Source: Afipia massiliensis (GTDB lineage Bacteria; Pseudomonadota; Alphaproteobacteria; Rhizobiales; Xanthobacteraceae). From it: a stretch of DNA of 64,000 bases. The translations under genes and the position numbers were made by a program. The stretch spans positions 2,357,501 through 2,421,500 of the forward strand of contig NZ_LBIA02000001.1 of NCBI RefSeq assembly GCF_001006325.2, in the 5' to 3' direction. Positions 28,872-38,501 of this stretch are shown here, piece after piece. The notes below the pieces were generated by a model. That model did no database searches and was not told the DNA's origin. It saw nothing but the letters and a program-made list of their open reading frames with translations. How positions within the stretch are numbered: the stretch's first letter is position 1; each line of letters begins with the position of its first letter.

Positions 28872-29813
28872 TCAGCCCTTCGTGATGCCGTCGATCTGCG
28901 CCATCTCGTCCGCCGTCAGCTTCCAGTTGATGGCCTTGGCGTTCTGCTCGATCTGTTCGGCGCTGGATGCGCCGGCGATCACGCTTGAGACCTGCGGCCG
29001 CGCCGCGAGCCATGAGAACGCCAGTTCGATCATCGTCTTGCCGTGCGCATTGGCGAAGTCCTGAAGCTTCGCGACGATGTCGAAGTTTCTGTCGGTCATG
29101 TAACGGTCACCGAGAGACGAGACCTTGCCGAAGCGCGAGTCGGCGGATGGCTTCTCGCCGCGCTTGTATTTGCCCGTCAGCAGGCTACTGGCCAGCGGGA
29201 AGAACGGCAGCAGGCCGAGATTGTAGGCCTGCGCCGCCGGCAACAGATCCTTTTCGATGTCGCGCACGATCAGGCTGTATTCGTCCTGACATGACACGAA
29301 GGCGTGGGTGTTGATGCCGCGCGCGGTGAACTGCGCTTCGGCGATGCGCCATGCCGGAAAGTTCGAGCAGCCGATGTAGCGTACCTTGCCCTGGCGGATC
29401 AGGTCTTCCAGCGCACGCAGCGTCTCTTCAATAGGCGTCAGTTCATCGAAGTCGTGTTGCTGGTAGAGATCGATGTAGTCGGTCTTCAGGCGGCGCAGGC
29501 TGTCTTCCACGGCATTCATGATGTAACGCCGCGATGCGCCCTGCTTGGTGCCGTCGTCGCTCATCGCCTTGGAATATTTCGTCGCCAGCACGATGTCCTT
29601 GCGGCGGTCGCCGAGCACCTGACCGAGCACGGTTTCCGAGCCGCCGCGCCCGGCATAGATGTCGGCGGTGTCAAACAACGTGATGCCGAGGTCGATGGCT
29701 TTGTGAATGATCTTGCGCGAGGTTTCGAGATCGCTGCGCTGGCCGAAGTTATTGCAGCCGATGCCGACGGCCGAGACGCGCAGGCCGGAGCCGCCGAGAT
29801 TTCTGATTTCCAT
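28872..29813 (-). CDS. Aldo/keto reductase
   Basis: 313 residues with a TIM-barrel AKR signature: catalytic Asp and Tyr in LFDTADIYAGRGGSE, Lys in ATKYSKA, His in LYQQHDFDELT. It reduces aldehydes or ketones with NADPH; the substrate is not predictable. It ends only 11 bp before the PlsC-like gene start on the same strand. Confidence 0.93.
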   Translation of the reverse strand: MEIRNLGGSGLRVSAVGIGCNNFGQRSDLETSRKIIHKAIDLGITLFDTADIYAGRGGSETVLGQVLGDRRKDIVLATKYSKAMSDDGTKQGASRRYIMNAVEDSLRRLKTDYIDLYQQHDFDELTPIEETLRALEDLIRQGKVRYIGCSNFPAWRIAEAQFTARGINTHAFVSCQDEYSLIVRDIEKDLLPAAQAYNLGLLPFFPLASSLLTGKYKRGEKPSADSRFGKVSSLGDRYMTDRNFDIVAKLQDFANAHGKTMIELAFSWLAARPQVSSVIAGASSAEQIEQNAKAINWKLTADEMAQIDGITKG

Positions 29814-29824
29814 GATCTTATCCG

Positions 29825-30670
29825 TCAGGTTTGTTCGAATGCGGGAACGGTCGATGCCGCCGCTTCATCCGTACCTGACGGCTGCGCCGCAGGCGAGCGC
29901 AAAGCGCGCGCCGTCATGCGCCGCACCGCGTTTTCGGCGTCCCGCGCGATCTCCTTGCGGTTCGCGGTCATGCCGTAGCCGATGGGATCGCCCCAGCTCA
30001 CCGTGACATCGACGGCGCCCGACGAAAACACGCCGAGCAGGTGCGGGATCAGATCGACATCGCCATACCACGCCACCTTGTCGCGCAGCGCGCGGCCGAC
30101 CGGAACGCCGCCATAGCGCACATAGGCGAGCGACACCGGCTGCACGGTGACGCGGTCATGATGGGTGGAATCGCCGATGGCGTGATGCACCGAGCCGATC
30201 AGCGCGGAGCGAAACGGCAGGATGCGGATGCCGTCGCTTGACGTGCCTTCGGGAAACAGCACGACGGCGTCGCCGCCGAGCAGGCGGTCGCCCATTGCGC
30301 GTGCGGCATCGCCGGTCTTGTGGCGGCGTTCGCGTTCGACGAACACCGTGCGCTGCAGTTTCGCCAATTGGCCGAACAGCGGCCAGTTCGCGACTTCGGA
30401 TTTGGCGACGAACACCACCGGGGCGATCGCACCGAGCACGATGATGTCGAGCCAGGATGCGTGGTTGGACAGGATCAGCGCCGGACTTTCGCGGGTGCGC
30501 TCGCCGATCTGCGTAATCCGGACGCCGATCACAGCGCAGGCGGCGCGATGAAACAGGTTCGGCACGATGCGCTGCAGTCGGGAATTGAGCAGGATGCCGG
30601 CGGCTTGAAACGGCAACAGCAGCAAGGCGATGAAGACCATGACGATGGTCACGTAGGCGGTGCGGATCAT
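29825..30670 (-). CDS. plsC: 1-acyl-sn-glycerol-3-phosphate acyltransferase
   Basis: 281 residues with an N-terminal membrane helix (YVTIVMVFIALLLLPFQAAG). The catalytic HX4D is NHASWLD, and FPEGTSSDG is motif III. It transfers an acyl chain to lysophosphatidic acid in phospholipid synthesis. Paralogues with ornithine-lipid roles exist, so the exact substrate is uncertain. Confidence 0.88.
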   Translation of the reverse strand: MIRTAYVTIVMVFIALLLLPFQAAGILLNSRLQRIVPNLFHRAACAVIGVRITQIGERTRESPALILSNHASWLDIIVLGAIAPVVFVAKSEVANWPLFGQLAKLQRTVFVERERRHKTGDAARAMGDRLLGGDAVVLFPEGTSSDGIRILPFRSALIGSVHHAIGDSTHHDRVTVQPVSLAYVRYGGVPVGRALRDKVAWYGDVDLIPHLLGVFSSGAVDVTVSWGDPIGYGMTANRKEIARDAENAVRRMTARALRSPAAQPSGTDEAAASTVPAFEQT

Positions 30671-30774
30671 GATGACGTGTCGTGAGAGTGAAAAAGCCTG
30701 ACGCGGCTGCGGGGAACCTGTCGAAAGATTATAGCGGGTCGGACGCTGCTGGCAAAAGCAGGTAAGATCGAGGC

Positions 30775-31155
30775 ATGAGTGGAAAGCTGAGAGATTGGGC
30801 GCGTGCTCTCAAGCGCGATGTTCATGCGATCTACCTTGCCAGCCGCGATCCGCGCGTGCCCTGGTATGCGAAGGCATTGGCCGTGGCGGTGGCGGGATAT
30901 GCGCTGTCGCCGATCGATCTCATTCCCGATTTTATTCCGGTTCTCGGTTATCTCGACGACGTCATTCTTGTGCCGCTGGGGATCGTGCTGGTTCTGCGGC
31001 TGATCCCGCCGCAGATCATGGCCGAGCATCGCGCCTCGGCGCTGGTGCAGCAGGATCGTCCGGTGAGCCGCATTGCTGCATTTGCAATCGTCTGCGTCTG
31101 GATGGTGTCCGCCGTGCTCGCGGGCTGGCTTGTGTACGGTCACGTCGCGGCATGA
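30775..31155 (+). CDS. YkvA family (DUF1232) membrane protein
   Basis: 126 residues. The DUF1232 core is YALSPIDLIPDFIPVLGYLDDV, flanked by two membrane helices, with a third at the C-terminus (IAAFAIVCVWMVSAVLAGWL). Function unknown. It is divergent from plsC. Confidence 0.9.
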   Translation: MSGKLRDWARALKRDVHAIYLASRDPRVPWYAKALAVAVAGYALSPIDLIPDFIPVLGYLDDVILVPLGIVLVLRLIPPQIMAEHRASALVQQDRPVSRIAAFAIVCVWMVSAVLAGWLVYGHVAA

Positions 31156-31416
31156 ATGTCCCGCTGACTCTCCGGAAAAAATGCGGCCCCGGCCGGATGC
31201 AGCGCAGAGGGGATTTACGCGACCGGGGGCCGCCCGAACGCGCGATCGGTGACGGGGGCATATCGCGCGCCATCGTCAGGCTAGAGGTTGAGCATTACAG
31301 GGCTGTGACAGGGCGAGTTGTCCACAGGGCATCAGGTGAGTTACCGGATTGCGCTCAAAACCTGTGTCGTCTCCGCTTTCGCGGGGACAGTGCAGTTTGT
31401 TCTCGAAAGGTCATCC

Positions 31417-31773
31417 ATGCCCATTGCCATCTCTCCCGCGCTTCAGCCGTTCCTGCTGCTCCTCGTGTCCAATGTCTTCATGACCTTCGCCTGGTACGGG
31501 CATTTGAAATACAAGGAACACTCGCTGCCGCTGGTTATCATGGTGAGCTGGGGCATCGCCTTTTTTGAATACTGCATCGCCGTGCCGGCCAACCGCTGGG
31601 GCAGCGCGGTCTATTCGGCGGCGCAGCTCAAGACCATGCAGGAAGTCATTACGCTGGTGGTGTTCGCCGGCTTCTCGGTGCTGTATCTGAAAGAGCCGCT
31701 CGGCTGGAATCACGCCCTCGGCTTCGCGTTCATCGCCGCCGGCGCGTTCTTTATTTTCCACAAATGGTCGTGA
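31417..31773 (+). CDS. DMT-like small membrane protein (DUF486)
   Basis: 118 residues with four membrane helices. It starts at ATG 31417 with AAAGG in front. Family features include FLLLLVSNVFMTFAWYGHLK and the end KEPLGWNHALGFAFIAAGAF. Likely function in small-molecule transport, not characterised. Its last 23 bp overlap a small gene on the opposite strand. A partial R-type arm lies upstream at about 31363-31392. Confidence 0.88.
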   Translation: MPIAISPALQPFLLLLVSNVFMTFAWYGHLKYKEHSLPLVIMVSWGIAFFEYCIAVPANRWGSAVYSAAQLKTMQEVITLVVFAGFSVLYLKEPLGWNHALGFAFIAAGAFFIFHKWS

Positions 31774-31903
31774 GCTGCGTCGCAACGCAGCCCGGCGGCT
31801 CCGCCGGGCTTTGGCCAAGCGCCTGCGTTGCGATCAAAAATCCTGCAACGAGGACGATCGCCAGCGTCAGAGTCGCTGAAACCACGACAAGCGGTGCTTT
31901 CAT
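31751..31903 (-). CDS. 50-residue secreted or membrane-anchored small protein
   Basis: Reads MKAPLVVVSATLTLAIVLVA followed by GFLIATQALGQ and a short Pro/Cys-containing tail ending TTICGK. GGAGA lies 6 nt before the ATG. The hydrophobic N-terminus looks like a signal or anchor. Two cysteines in the tail might pair. Two adjoining hairpins (31774-31791 and 31789-31810) fall inside the gene. No homologue recognised. Confidence 0.5.
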   Translation of the reverse strand: MKAPLVVVSATLTLAIVLVAGFLIATQALGQSPAEPPGCVATQLTTICGK

Positions 31904-31975
31904 TCGTGTCTCTCCACCGCGCACGCCAACGCGAGGCCGCGGGATTCCATCTCGGTGCGCAGGGAGTAAGTGGCC

Positions 31976-32155
31976 TCAGCCGGCAATCGGCATGGCGGCC
32001 ACGACCTTGATCGACAGCGCCGTGACAGTGACGAGCAGGCATACTGACAGCGACGCCACCGCGAGCGAGGCGGCGAGGGCGTTCGACAATCGGGCCGACG
32101 CAATGCGCGCGGACCGCAGTCCGAAACCAATTCCTGAAACCGGCGACCGGATCAT
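31976..32155 (-). CDS. 59-residue small membrane protein
   Basis: Reads MIRSPVSGIGFGLRSARIAS, then a long hydrophobic helix (ALAASLAVASLSVCLLVTVT) and a short tail ending AAMPIAG. GAGGA lies 9 nt before the ATG. It is 72 bp upstream of the small gene at 31751 on the same strand, so the two may be co-expressed. Not recognised as any family. Confidence 0.5.
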   Translation of the reverse strand: MIRSPVSGIGFGLRSARIASARLSNALAASLAVASLSVCLLVTVTALSIKVVAAMPIAG

Positions 32156-32316
32156 GGTCGTGAATCCTCAAATCGGGCGGCGAATCACCGCTGCCCGGAA
32201 TCTCTCAGGAATCGCTGTCAACATTGCGGCGCACGCGCGTCAAACGTGGCGGAAACGAGGCGAGTTGAGCAAAATCAGCGGGTTATGCCCGCTATCCCGG
32301 CTGGAATCGGCGCGTT

Positions 32317-32988
32317 TCAGGCCTCGGCCGTGAGGCCGGTCTCGGTCCCCGGGGCGGTTTCGGGAGCCGCCACTTCGGCGGGTTTCCACGCCATCGAGAC
32401 GAAGCGCGGCTCCTGTTCGATCCGCTTCAGCCAGGCACGCACCGACGGATAGCCGGAGAGATCGAAGTCGCACTGGTTGGCGACGTGGGTGTAGCCGTAC
32501 ATCGCGATGTCCGCGACGGTGAGATGTCCCGCCGCGAAATAGTCGTGGGTCTTGAGGTGATTTTCCATCACCCGCAGCGCGGCGTAGCCACGCTCCATCC
32601 AGTCTTCCAGCGAATGGGTCTGCAGATCGCGGCCGCCGCGCACCAGCACCAGCCAGAAATACGCGGCGCCGACGCTCGGCTCCAGCGCATGCTGTTCGAA
32701 GAACATCCATTGCAGCGCCTGCGCGCGATCGATGCGATCTTCCGGCGCGAGCGACGTGCCGATGGCGACGTACCAGAGGATCGCGTTGGACTCCGCAAGG
32801 TAACGGCCGTCAGCCACTTCCAGCAGCGGCACCTGTCCGCTGGGATTGCGCGCGAGAAATTCCGGCGTGCGGCTTTCGCCGCGCAAGATGTCGACCTCGA
32901 TGGCCTTGTAGGGCGCGTTCAACAGCGCCAGCGCAAGGCGAACCTTGTAGCTGTTGCCGGAACGTTGCATCGAGTAAAGTTTGTACAT
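32317..32988 (-). CDS. Glutathione S-transferase family protein
   Basis: 223 residues from ATG 32988. The N-terminal domain reads MYKLYSMQRSGNSYKVRLAL, the binding site has GQVPLLEV and ESNAILWYVA, and an all-helical C-terminal domain follows. It is similar in design to the GST at 50012, and the true substrate is unknown. The frame is open upstream but without family similarity. Confidence 0.9.
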   Translation of the reverse strand: MYKLYSMQRSGNSYKVRLALALLNAPYKAIEVDILRGESRTPEFLARNPSGQVPLLEVADGRYLAESNAILWYVAIGTSLAPEDRIDRAQALQWMFFEQHALEPSVGAAYFWLVLVRGGRDLQTHSLEDWMERGYAALRVMENHLKTHDYFAAGHLTVADIAMYGYTHVANQCDFDLSGYPSVRAWLKRIEQEPRFVSMAWKPAEVAAPETAPGTETGLTAEA

Positions 32989-33236
32989 GCGGGCTTTCGA
33001 AAAATACCGTCCAGAATAATTGCCAGTGACCAGCGGCGCGAGCGGAGTGCCGTCCGGCCGACCCTCAGGCCGGTGTAACAATGAGGTTCCGGGCCGCGTG
33101 CCGCAAGGCCTCCGCGTTAGAAAAAGTCAAATCGATCACAGCCATGCGGTCGGAGGCGATTTTATTCTGCGGTGCACATGATCGCGCGTCAATTTCGCGC
33201 AAAACGCCGTGAGGAAAATCCGGAAATCCGTGATCG

Positions 33237-34226
33237 TCAGGACTTGTTCGCAACTGCGTCAAGATCGAGATAGCGCATGCGCTTCGCCTCGCGGCGGCCC
33301 TGCGCGATGGCTTCGAGCACAAGGCCGATGGCGAAGGAGAGGAAGCCGAGTTGCGCGATGGCGGCGGCGAGAATCGCGGTCGGAAACCGCGGTACCAATC
33401 CCGTTTCCAGATAGGTGACGATCAGCGGCGCGCCGAGACCGGCGCAGATGATCAGCAGCATGGCGCCGATCGCGCTGAAGAAACGCAGCGGCCGGGTTTC
33501 CTTGTAGAGCTTGATCAGCGTCAGCAGGATGCGGGTGCCGTCGCGATAGGTCCGCAGCTTGCTCTGCGATCCTTCCGGCCGCGTCGCATAGGGCAACGGC
33601 ATTTCACCGGTGGCGATCTTGAGATCGAGCGCGTGGACCGACAACTCCGCCTCGATTTCGAATCCGCTCGAGGTGACCGGAAACGATTTCGCGAAGCGCC
33701 GCGACAGCACGCGGTAGCCTGAGAGAATATCGGTAAAGCCGTCGCCGAACATATGCGCGAGGATGCGGTTGAAAAGCTGATTGCCGAAACGATGACCGCG
33801 CGGGAACGCGCCGTCGCCGCCGTTGCGGGTGCCGACCATCATGTCGAGGTTGCGTGTCACCAGCGCCTCGATCAGCGCGCCGGCCGCGGTCGGATCGTAG
33901 GTCGCGTCGCCGTCGGCGAGAATGTAGATGTCGGCATCGATGTCAGCCAGCATGCGGCGGACGACGTTGCCCTTGCCCTGAAGCATTTCGCGCCGGACGA
34001 TGGCGCCGGCCGCGACAGCGGCCTCATAGGTGCCGTCGGTGGAATTGTTGTCGTAGACGTAGATCCGCGCGCCGGGCAGCGCGCGCTTGAAACCGTCGAT
34101 CACGCGACCGATGGCGGCTTCCTCGTTGTAGCAGGGCAGCAGCACGGCGATGGAGCGATTGCGCACCAGCGCGCTGTGCGGAAACAGGTCGTCGATTTCG
34201 TCGCGAACGCGATCAAGCTTTGACAA
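33237..34226 (-). CDS. Family 2 glycosyltransferase
   Basis: 329 residues. The GT-A domain includes LLPCYNEEAAIGRVIDGFKR, YVYDNNSTDGT and a DxD-like ADGDATYDP, followed by two C-terminal membrane helices (about 245-315). It likely transfers a sugar to a lipid carrier or to an exported glycan. Its start overlaps the end of the GT87 gene by 14 bp, so the two form an operon. Substrate cannot be determined. Confidence 0.9.
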   Translation of the reverse strand: MSKLDRVRDEIDDLFPHSALVRNRSIAVLLPCYNEEAAIGRVIDGFKRALPGARIYVYDNNSTDGTYEAAVAAGAIVRREMLQGKGNVVRRMLADIDADIYILADGDATYDPTAAGALIEALVTRNLDMMVGTRNGGDGAFPRGHRFGNQLFNRILAHMFGDGFTDILSGYRVLSRRFAKSFPVTSSGFEIEAELSVHALDLKIATGEMPLPYATRPEGSQSKLRTYRDGTRILLTLIKLYKETRPLRFFSAIGAMLLIICAGLGAPLIVTYLETGLVPRFPTAILAAAIAQLGFLSFAIGLVLEAIAQGRREAKRMRYLDLDAVANKS

Positions 34227-35442
34227 GGCGGCTGCTCCCGATTGTCTGGATGCCGAGGTCGCTCGCCGCGCGCCGCAGCGTCATGGCGTAGAGCGCGAGC
34301 ATGACGATGAGGCCGAGCGGAATGCCGCTCAGTCCGGCGATGCTGCGGGTGAGAAATGGCACGGCCCAGGCCAGCGCCAGCAAGGACAACTCATAAGGAT
34401 GAAAGCCGCGCGTCAGTCCGTGACGGACGAGAAACGCAATCGCGATGCCGAGCACCACCATGTCGTAGTCCAGCACGTAGGGCGTCGCGAGGAGGCAGGC
34501 GACCGCGAGCGCCGCGGCCTTGAGTTCGAACGCCGCCTGCGAGCGCCACAGCCAGACGATGGATGCGGCGAGCGCCAGCGCCAGTGCGCCCTGCGCGGCA
34601 TAGGCGGCATCGATGCTGCCGCCCCACATCCGCACCGCCGAGAACAGCGACTGGATTTTCTCCCAGCCGGTGCCGCCGGCTTCCAGCACCACTGTTCGGG
34701 TGAAGGTCGCGGAAGCGGCGAAGGCGTGCCACACGCTCATGCCGAATAGCAACGTCGATGCGACGATCAGCGCCGCCACGGTGGCGGTGGCGCTCAGGAT
34801 CGTGGTCCAGCGTCCGGTCGCGAGCAGCACGAGCGGAATCAGGAGTCCGAACTGCGGCTTGTACGACAGCAGGCCGAGCAGCACACCGGCCAGCACCGGC
34901 CGCCGGTCCAGCAAGGTGAGGAAGCCGCCAAGCAGCGCCGCGGTGAAAAACGCATTCTGGCCGTGACCGATATTGACGAACACGGCGGGGAACGCCGCTG
35001 TCGCAAGCCACGTCTCGCGCCGTGGCACGATGGCATAGACCGCCGCCATGAAAGCCGGGAGCGAGACCGCGAGCCAGCACGCGAGCGCGAGCGCGTAGGG
35101 CATCAGCGCCAGCAGTGCGGCGACCATCAGGAAGAACGGCGGATAGTGCCAGCCGAAGAAGGGGACGTCGCGGCCTTCGAACACGGCGATCTCGGCGGCA
35201 TGCTGAAGCTGTGGATCGTAGGCGTCGGGCGCCTTGCCCGACAGCGTCAGGACACCGGCGGCATAGACGTTGGAGAAATCGGTTCCGATCGGCTTGCCGT
35301 TGCGGTCGATGAAATGATTCGAGGTCGCAAGCAGGCCGATCAGGCCGGCCAGCGAAATGGCGAGCACCAGCAGGCAATAGCCGCGGATACGGCCTGGCGT
35401 GAGCCAGCTTCCGGTCCGCAGGTCTTGCCAGATATGGCTCAT
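34213..35442 (-). CDS. GT87/DUF2029 membrane glycosyltransferase
   Basis: 409 residues with about ten membrane helices. GKAPDAYDPQLQHAAEI and FFGWHYPPFFLMVAALLALM are the DUF2029 conserved segments, including the loop Asp that serves as catalytic residue in the family. Such enzymes use polyprenyl-phosphate sugars (mannose or arabinose in mycobacteria). It is upstream of, and overlaps, the GT2 gene, which may supply the activated donor. Confidence 0.87.
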   Translation of the reverse strand: MSHIWQDLRTGSWLTPGRIRGYCLLVLAISLAGLIGLLATSNHFIDRNGKPIGTDFSNVYAAGVLTLSGKAPDAYDPQLQHAAEIAVFEGRDVPFFGWHYPPFFLMVAALLALMPYALALACWLAVSLPAFMAAVYAIVPRRETWLATAAFPAVFVNIGHGQNAFFTAALLGGFLTLLDRRPVLAGVLLGLLSYKPQFGLLIPLVLLATGRWTTILSATATVAALIVASTLLFGMSVWHAFAASATFTRTVVLEAGGTGWEKIQSLFSAVRMWGGSIDAAYAAQGALALALAASIVWLWRSQAAFELKAAALAVACLLATPYVLDYDMVVLGIAIAFLVRHGLTRGFHPYELSLLALAWAVPFLTRSIAGLSGIPLGLIVMLALYAMTLRRAASDLGIQTIGSSRLVKA

Positions 35443-35658
35443 TTTCTCGCCAGAATTTACGAATGTTGCAGGGAGCGCCTTGGGCAGATTCTTGGGCGCA
35501 TCGACCCTAGGCGGCGCGCTTTAAGGTTTCCTTAGTCCGGCGTGCAATTTCGTGTGTTTCCGGCAAAGTTTCTTGCGATGCAGCGTCGCCCGTTTTAGGG
35601 TGCCCCGCCCCGCTAAATCCGCGAATCCGGGCCTTCGCGACCCTTCAGCATCCTTTAG

Positions 35659-36870
<1,212 letters not shown>

Positions 36871-36927
36871 CGCAGCACCACAAAAGCAACACTGCCGAAA
36901 CAATGTCGGCAGTTTGATATCAAATAA

Positions 36928-36964
36928 GGGAAGCGCCATGTTTTTGACACGGCGCTTCCCTTTT
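36928..36964 (+). terminator. Terminator of aatA
   Basis: The perfect 10-bp stem GGGAAGCGCC/GGCGCTTCCC (36928-36937 with 36951-36960) is followed by TTTT. Confidence 0.8.
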
Positions 36965-37005
36965 GTCCGGCCGCCAATCAAACTTGCAATCTGGAGTTCT
37001 AATTC

Positions 37006-37512
37006 ATGCGTCTTTCATCCCTCCTCGGTGTCGCGGTCGCGGCACTCGTCGCCTCGGTCGCTACGGCGAATGCACAGCAGCAGCAGGGCGTGCGCGTCGG
37101 CGTGCTCGAATGCAGCGGCGGCCAGAACGTCGGCATGGTGATCACATCCGCGACCACGCTTGAATGCGTCTTCCGCAGCGAAGGCCGCCGGCCGGAGCCT
37201 TATCTGGCGCATGTCAGCCGCTTCGGCATCGATCTCGGCGTCACCGCGAACACCGGCCTTGCCTGGGCCGTGCATGCGCCAACCCGGCGCGTTGGCCCCG
37301 GCGACCTCGCTGGTAACTATGGTGGCGTGGGCGGCAACGTCTCGTTCGGCGTCGGAGGCGGCGGCAACCTGCTGTGGGGTGGTTCGCAGAATTCCTTCGC
37401 GCTTCAGCCGCTCAGCCTGCAGGGCCAGACCGGCGTGAACGTGACGGGCGGCGTCGTCGGCCTCGACCTCGAGCCGGTCGCCTACAAGAAGAAGCGTCGC
37501 CATCGCGGTTGA
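37006..37512 (+). CDS. DUF992 exported protein, copy 1
   Basis: 168 residues. It has a signal peptide (LSSLLGVAVAALVASVATANA). The DUF992 pattern is GVLECSGGQNVGMVITSATTLEC, with two cysteines that may form a disulfide, followed by PEPYLAHVSRFGIDLG and GSQNSFALQPLSLQGQTGVN. The periplasmic protein has unknown function. A second copy lies downstream. Confidence 0.92.
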   Translation: MRLSSLLGVAVAALVASVATANAQQQQGVRVGVLECSGGQNVGMVITSATTLECVFRSEGRRPEPYLAHVSRFGIDLGVTANTGLAWAVHAPTRRVGPGDLAGNYGGVGGNVSFGVGGGGNLLWGGSQNSFALQPLSLQGQTGVNVTGGVVGLDLEPVAYKKKRRHRG

Positions 37513-37530
37513 GTTAACAAAACGGAATGA

Positions 37531-37558
37531 AAAAGGCCCGCTGATGCGGGCCTTTTTT
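37531..37558 (+). terminator. Terminator between the DUF992 genes
   Basis: AAAAGGCCCGC/GCGGGCCTTTT with loop TGAT and a T-run of six. Confidence 0.88.
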
Positions 37559-37674
37559 GTGACTCTTTAAGTGCTGTCGACGGGCGGCAATTGAACATTG
37601 GCCGATGGTATGACTAGATGCGGCGACTTTTCACATCATCAGTTCTGTTTGCGCCATTCAGCCGGAGATATCTC

Positions 37675-38157
37675 ATGCGCCGCCTTTCGACTTTCCTGAC
37701 CGTTGCCTCGACAGCCCTGATTGCGACGGCTGTTCTTGCTCATGCGCAGTCAGGACGCACCCAGGTCGGCGTGCTGGAGTGCCGCGGCGGTCCGAATGTC
37801 GGCATGATCGTCGGCTCGGTCACCAATCTCGGCTGCGTCTTCCGTTCGCAGGGCCGTCCGGATGATCTCTACACCGCGCGCATCACCAAGATCGGCGTCG
37901 ATCTCGGCATCACCACCGAGACGGCATTGTCATGGGCCGTGTTCGCGCCCACCGTGCAACTCGGCTCGGGTGACCTGGCCGGTAATTACGCCGGCGTGAA
38001 CGCCAGCGCCGCCGTCGGCGTCGGACTCGGCGCCAACGCCATGATCGGCGGCTCGCAGAACTCGTTCGCCTTGCAGCCGCTCAGCGTGCAGGGCCAGACC
38101 GGATTGAGTGTGGCGGGAGGCGTGCAGAGCCTGGAACTGCGTCCCGGCCGCTTCTGA
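37675..38157 (+). CDS. DUF992 exported protein, copy 2
   Basis: 160 residues from ATG 37675, preceded by GGAGA. The signal peptide is FLTVASTALIATAVLAHAQ. The mature part matches copy 1 throughout (GVLECRGGPNVGMIVGS, FALQPLSVQGQTGL), so the two arose by tandem duplication. Each has its own terminator, so they are separately expressed. Function unknown. Confidence 0.92.
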   Translation: MRRLSTFLTVASTALIATAVLAHAQSGRTQVGVLECRGGPNVGMIVGSVTNLGCVFRSQGRPDDLYTARITKIGVDLGITTETALSWAVFAPTVQLGSGDLAGNYAGVNASAAVGVGLGANAMIGGSQNSFALQPLSVQGQTGLSVAGGVQSLELRPGRF

Positions 38158-38501
38158 TTTCCGCACGAAATATTTTTGCAAAGGCCCGTCGTCATGGCGG
38201 GCCTTTTGTTTTCGATAATGTCTGCAACGGGTCAGCAACTTTAGGTGATCGGAGGATGCTGCGCAGCGGCATGTTTCCCGCTTGCCAACCGCGCCGCGCC
38301 TTGAGACGATCACCCTGCCGACCCGCGTGAGCGCATTCCGCAGAAGTGGGCTTGGCGCGAGCGGAATGCGCGCAACATTGAAGTAAGAGTGTTCCGGCGG
38401 CGACCGGATTCCACCTCGGGTCAAACCCATGGGGCTTGCCCAAGGACATGCTTCGCCGGAACTTGCTCGATGCGGGCCGTGCTCCAGACAGGAGACGGCA
38501 A
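38158..38501. other. 344-bp intergenic region upstream of the EF-G paralogue
   Basis: Besides the terminator at its left end I see no gene. The sequence is moderately GC-rich with no strong repeats. It presumably holds the promoter for the EF-G-like gene. Confidence 0.5.
38179..38212 (+). terminator. Terminator of DUF992 copy 2
   Basis: Stem AAGGCCCG/CGGGCCTT (38181-38188 with 38198-38205) and a T-rich tail. Confidence 0.8.

Noticed and set aside
31184-31231. Terminator after the YkvA gene
   Set aside because: A GC stem exists but the T-run is only on the minus strand, where no gene ends; no direction fits.
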